From the NCBI GenBank assembly GCA_036272735.1, contig DATAYF010000242.1, positions 1 through 5,251 of the forward strand: a stretch of 5,251 nucleotides of DNA. Reading direction: 5' to 3'. Both the position numbers and the translations under genes were made by a program. Shown piece after piece: positions 5,251 to 5,251 of this stretch. Below the pieces are notes generated by a model. It was not told the DNA's origin. It was given only the letters and a program-made list of their open reading frames with translations, and made no database searches. Source of the DNA: DATAYF01 sp036272735 (GTDB lineage: Bacteria; Chloroflexota; Ktedonobacteria; Ktedonobacterales; Ktedonobacteraceae). Each line of letters begins with the position of its first letter. Position 1 is the stretch's first letter.

Positions 5251-5251
5251 T

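Noticed and set aside
5174..5251. Right-end of an IS605-type element, suggested by a GGGATAATTGACA-like end and a short + strand frame.
   Set aside because: No transposase, no clear terminal hairpin and no matching left end; the - strand coding end explains the stretch better.

Overview
The window is bacterial. It carries one remarkable gene pair on the + strand and ordinary or small genes converging from the - strand. No marker fixes the taxon. Compact bacterial RNA-polymerase motifs, purine-rich Shine-Dalgarno sites, a GC-rich coding style beside AT-richer spacers and a SIS-domain isomerase fit a soil-type bacterium. I lean towards a Ktedonobacteria-like member of the Chloroflexota, but that is only a guess.

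Left part (1-3877, +). After a leader without a convincing gene comes an ECF-type sigma factor (270-875). Its stop codon overlaps the start codon of a 1001-residue protein (872-3877) in an ATGA junction. The second protein is a miniature RNA polymerase in one chain: a shortened bacterial beta subunit joined almost without linker to a shortened beta' subunit. Both double-psi beta-barrel signatures are present: the GDK...RHG.KG lysine motif of beta, and the DFDGDQ metal motif of beta'. So are the NTP-contact residues equivalent to E. coli beta R1106 and H1237, a beta' clamp-helix-like segment and the N-terminal part of the bridge helix. The flap, most of the beta lobes, the beta' zinc ribbon and clamp, the trigger loop and the jaw appear to be missing. 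The chain is about 36% of the combined E. coli beta plus beta' length. The two genes look like a dedicated sigma/polymerase pair; no anti-sigma gene is seen.

Middle (3878-4837). A strong hairpin separates the polymerase gene from a convergent SIS-domain sugar-phosphate isomerase of the GmhA type (3935-4660, -) with all four expected metal ligands. The isomerase stop codon lies inside the hairpin. The link to the polymerase is probably only positional.

Right part (4838-5251, -). A good intrinsic terminator follows a 37-codon acidic, Gly/Asn-rich peptide gene (4910-5023) that has a clear ribosome binding site. Its upstream region holds a perfect inverted repeat and a tandem direct repeat. At the right edge the last 27 codons of another - strand gene are visible.

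The main discovery candidate is the sigma plus single-chain polymerase operon. It looks like a self-contained, stripped-down transcription system encoded beside, and not replacing, the usual rpoB/rpoC, which should lie elsewhere in the genome.
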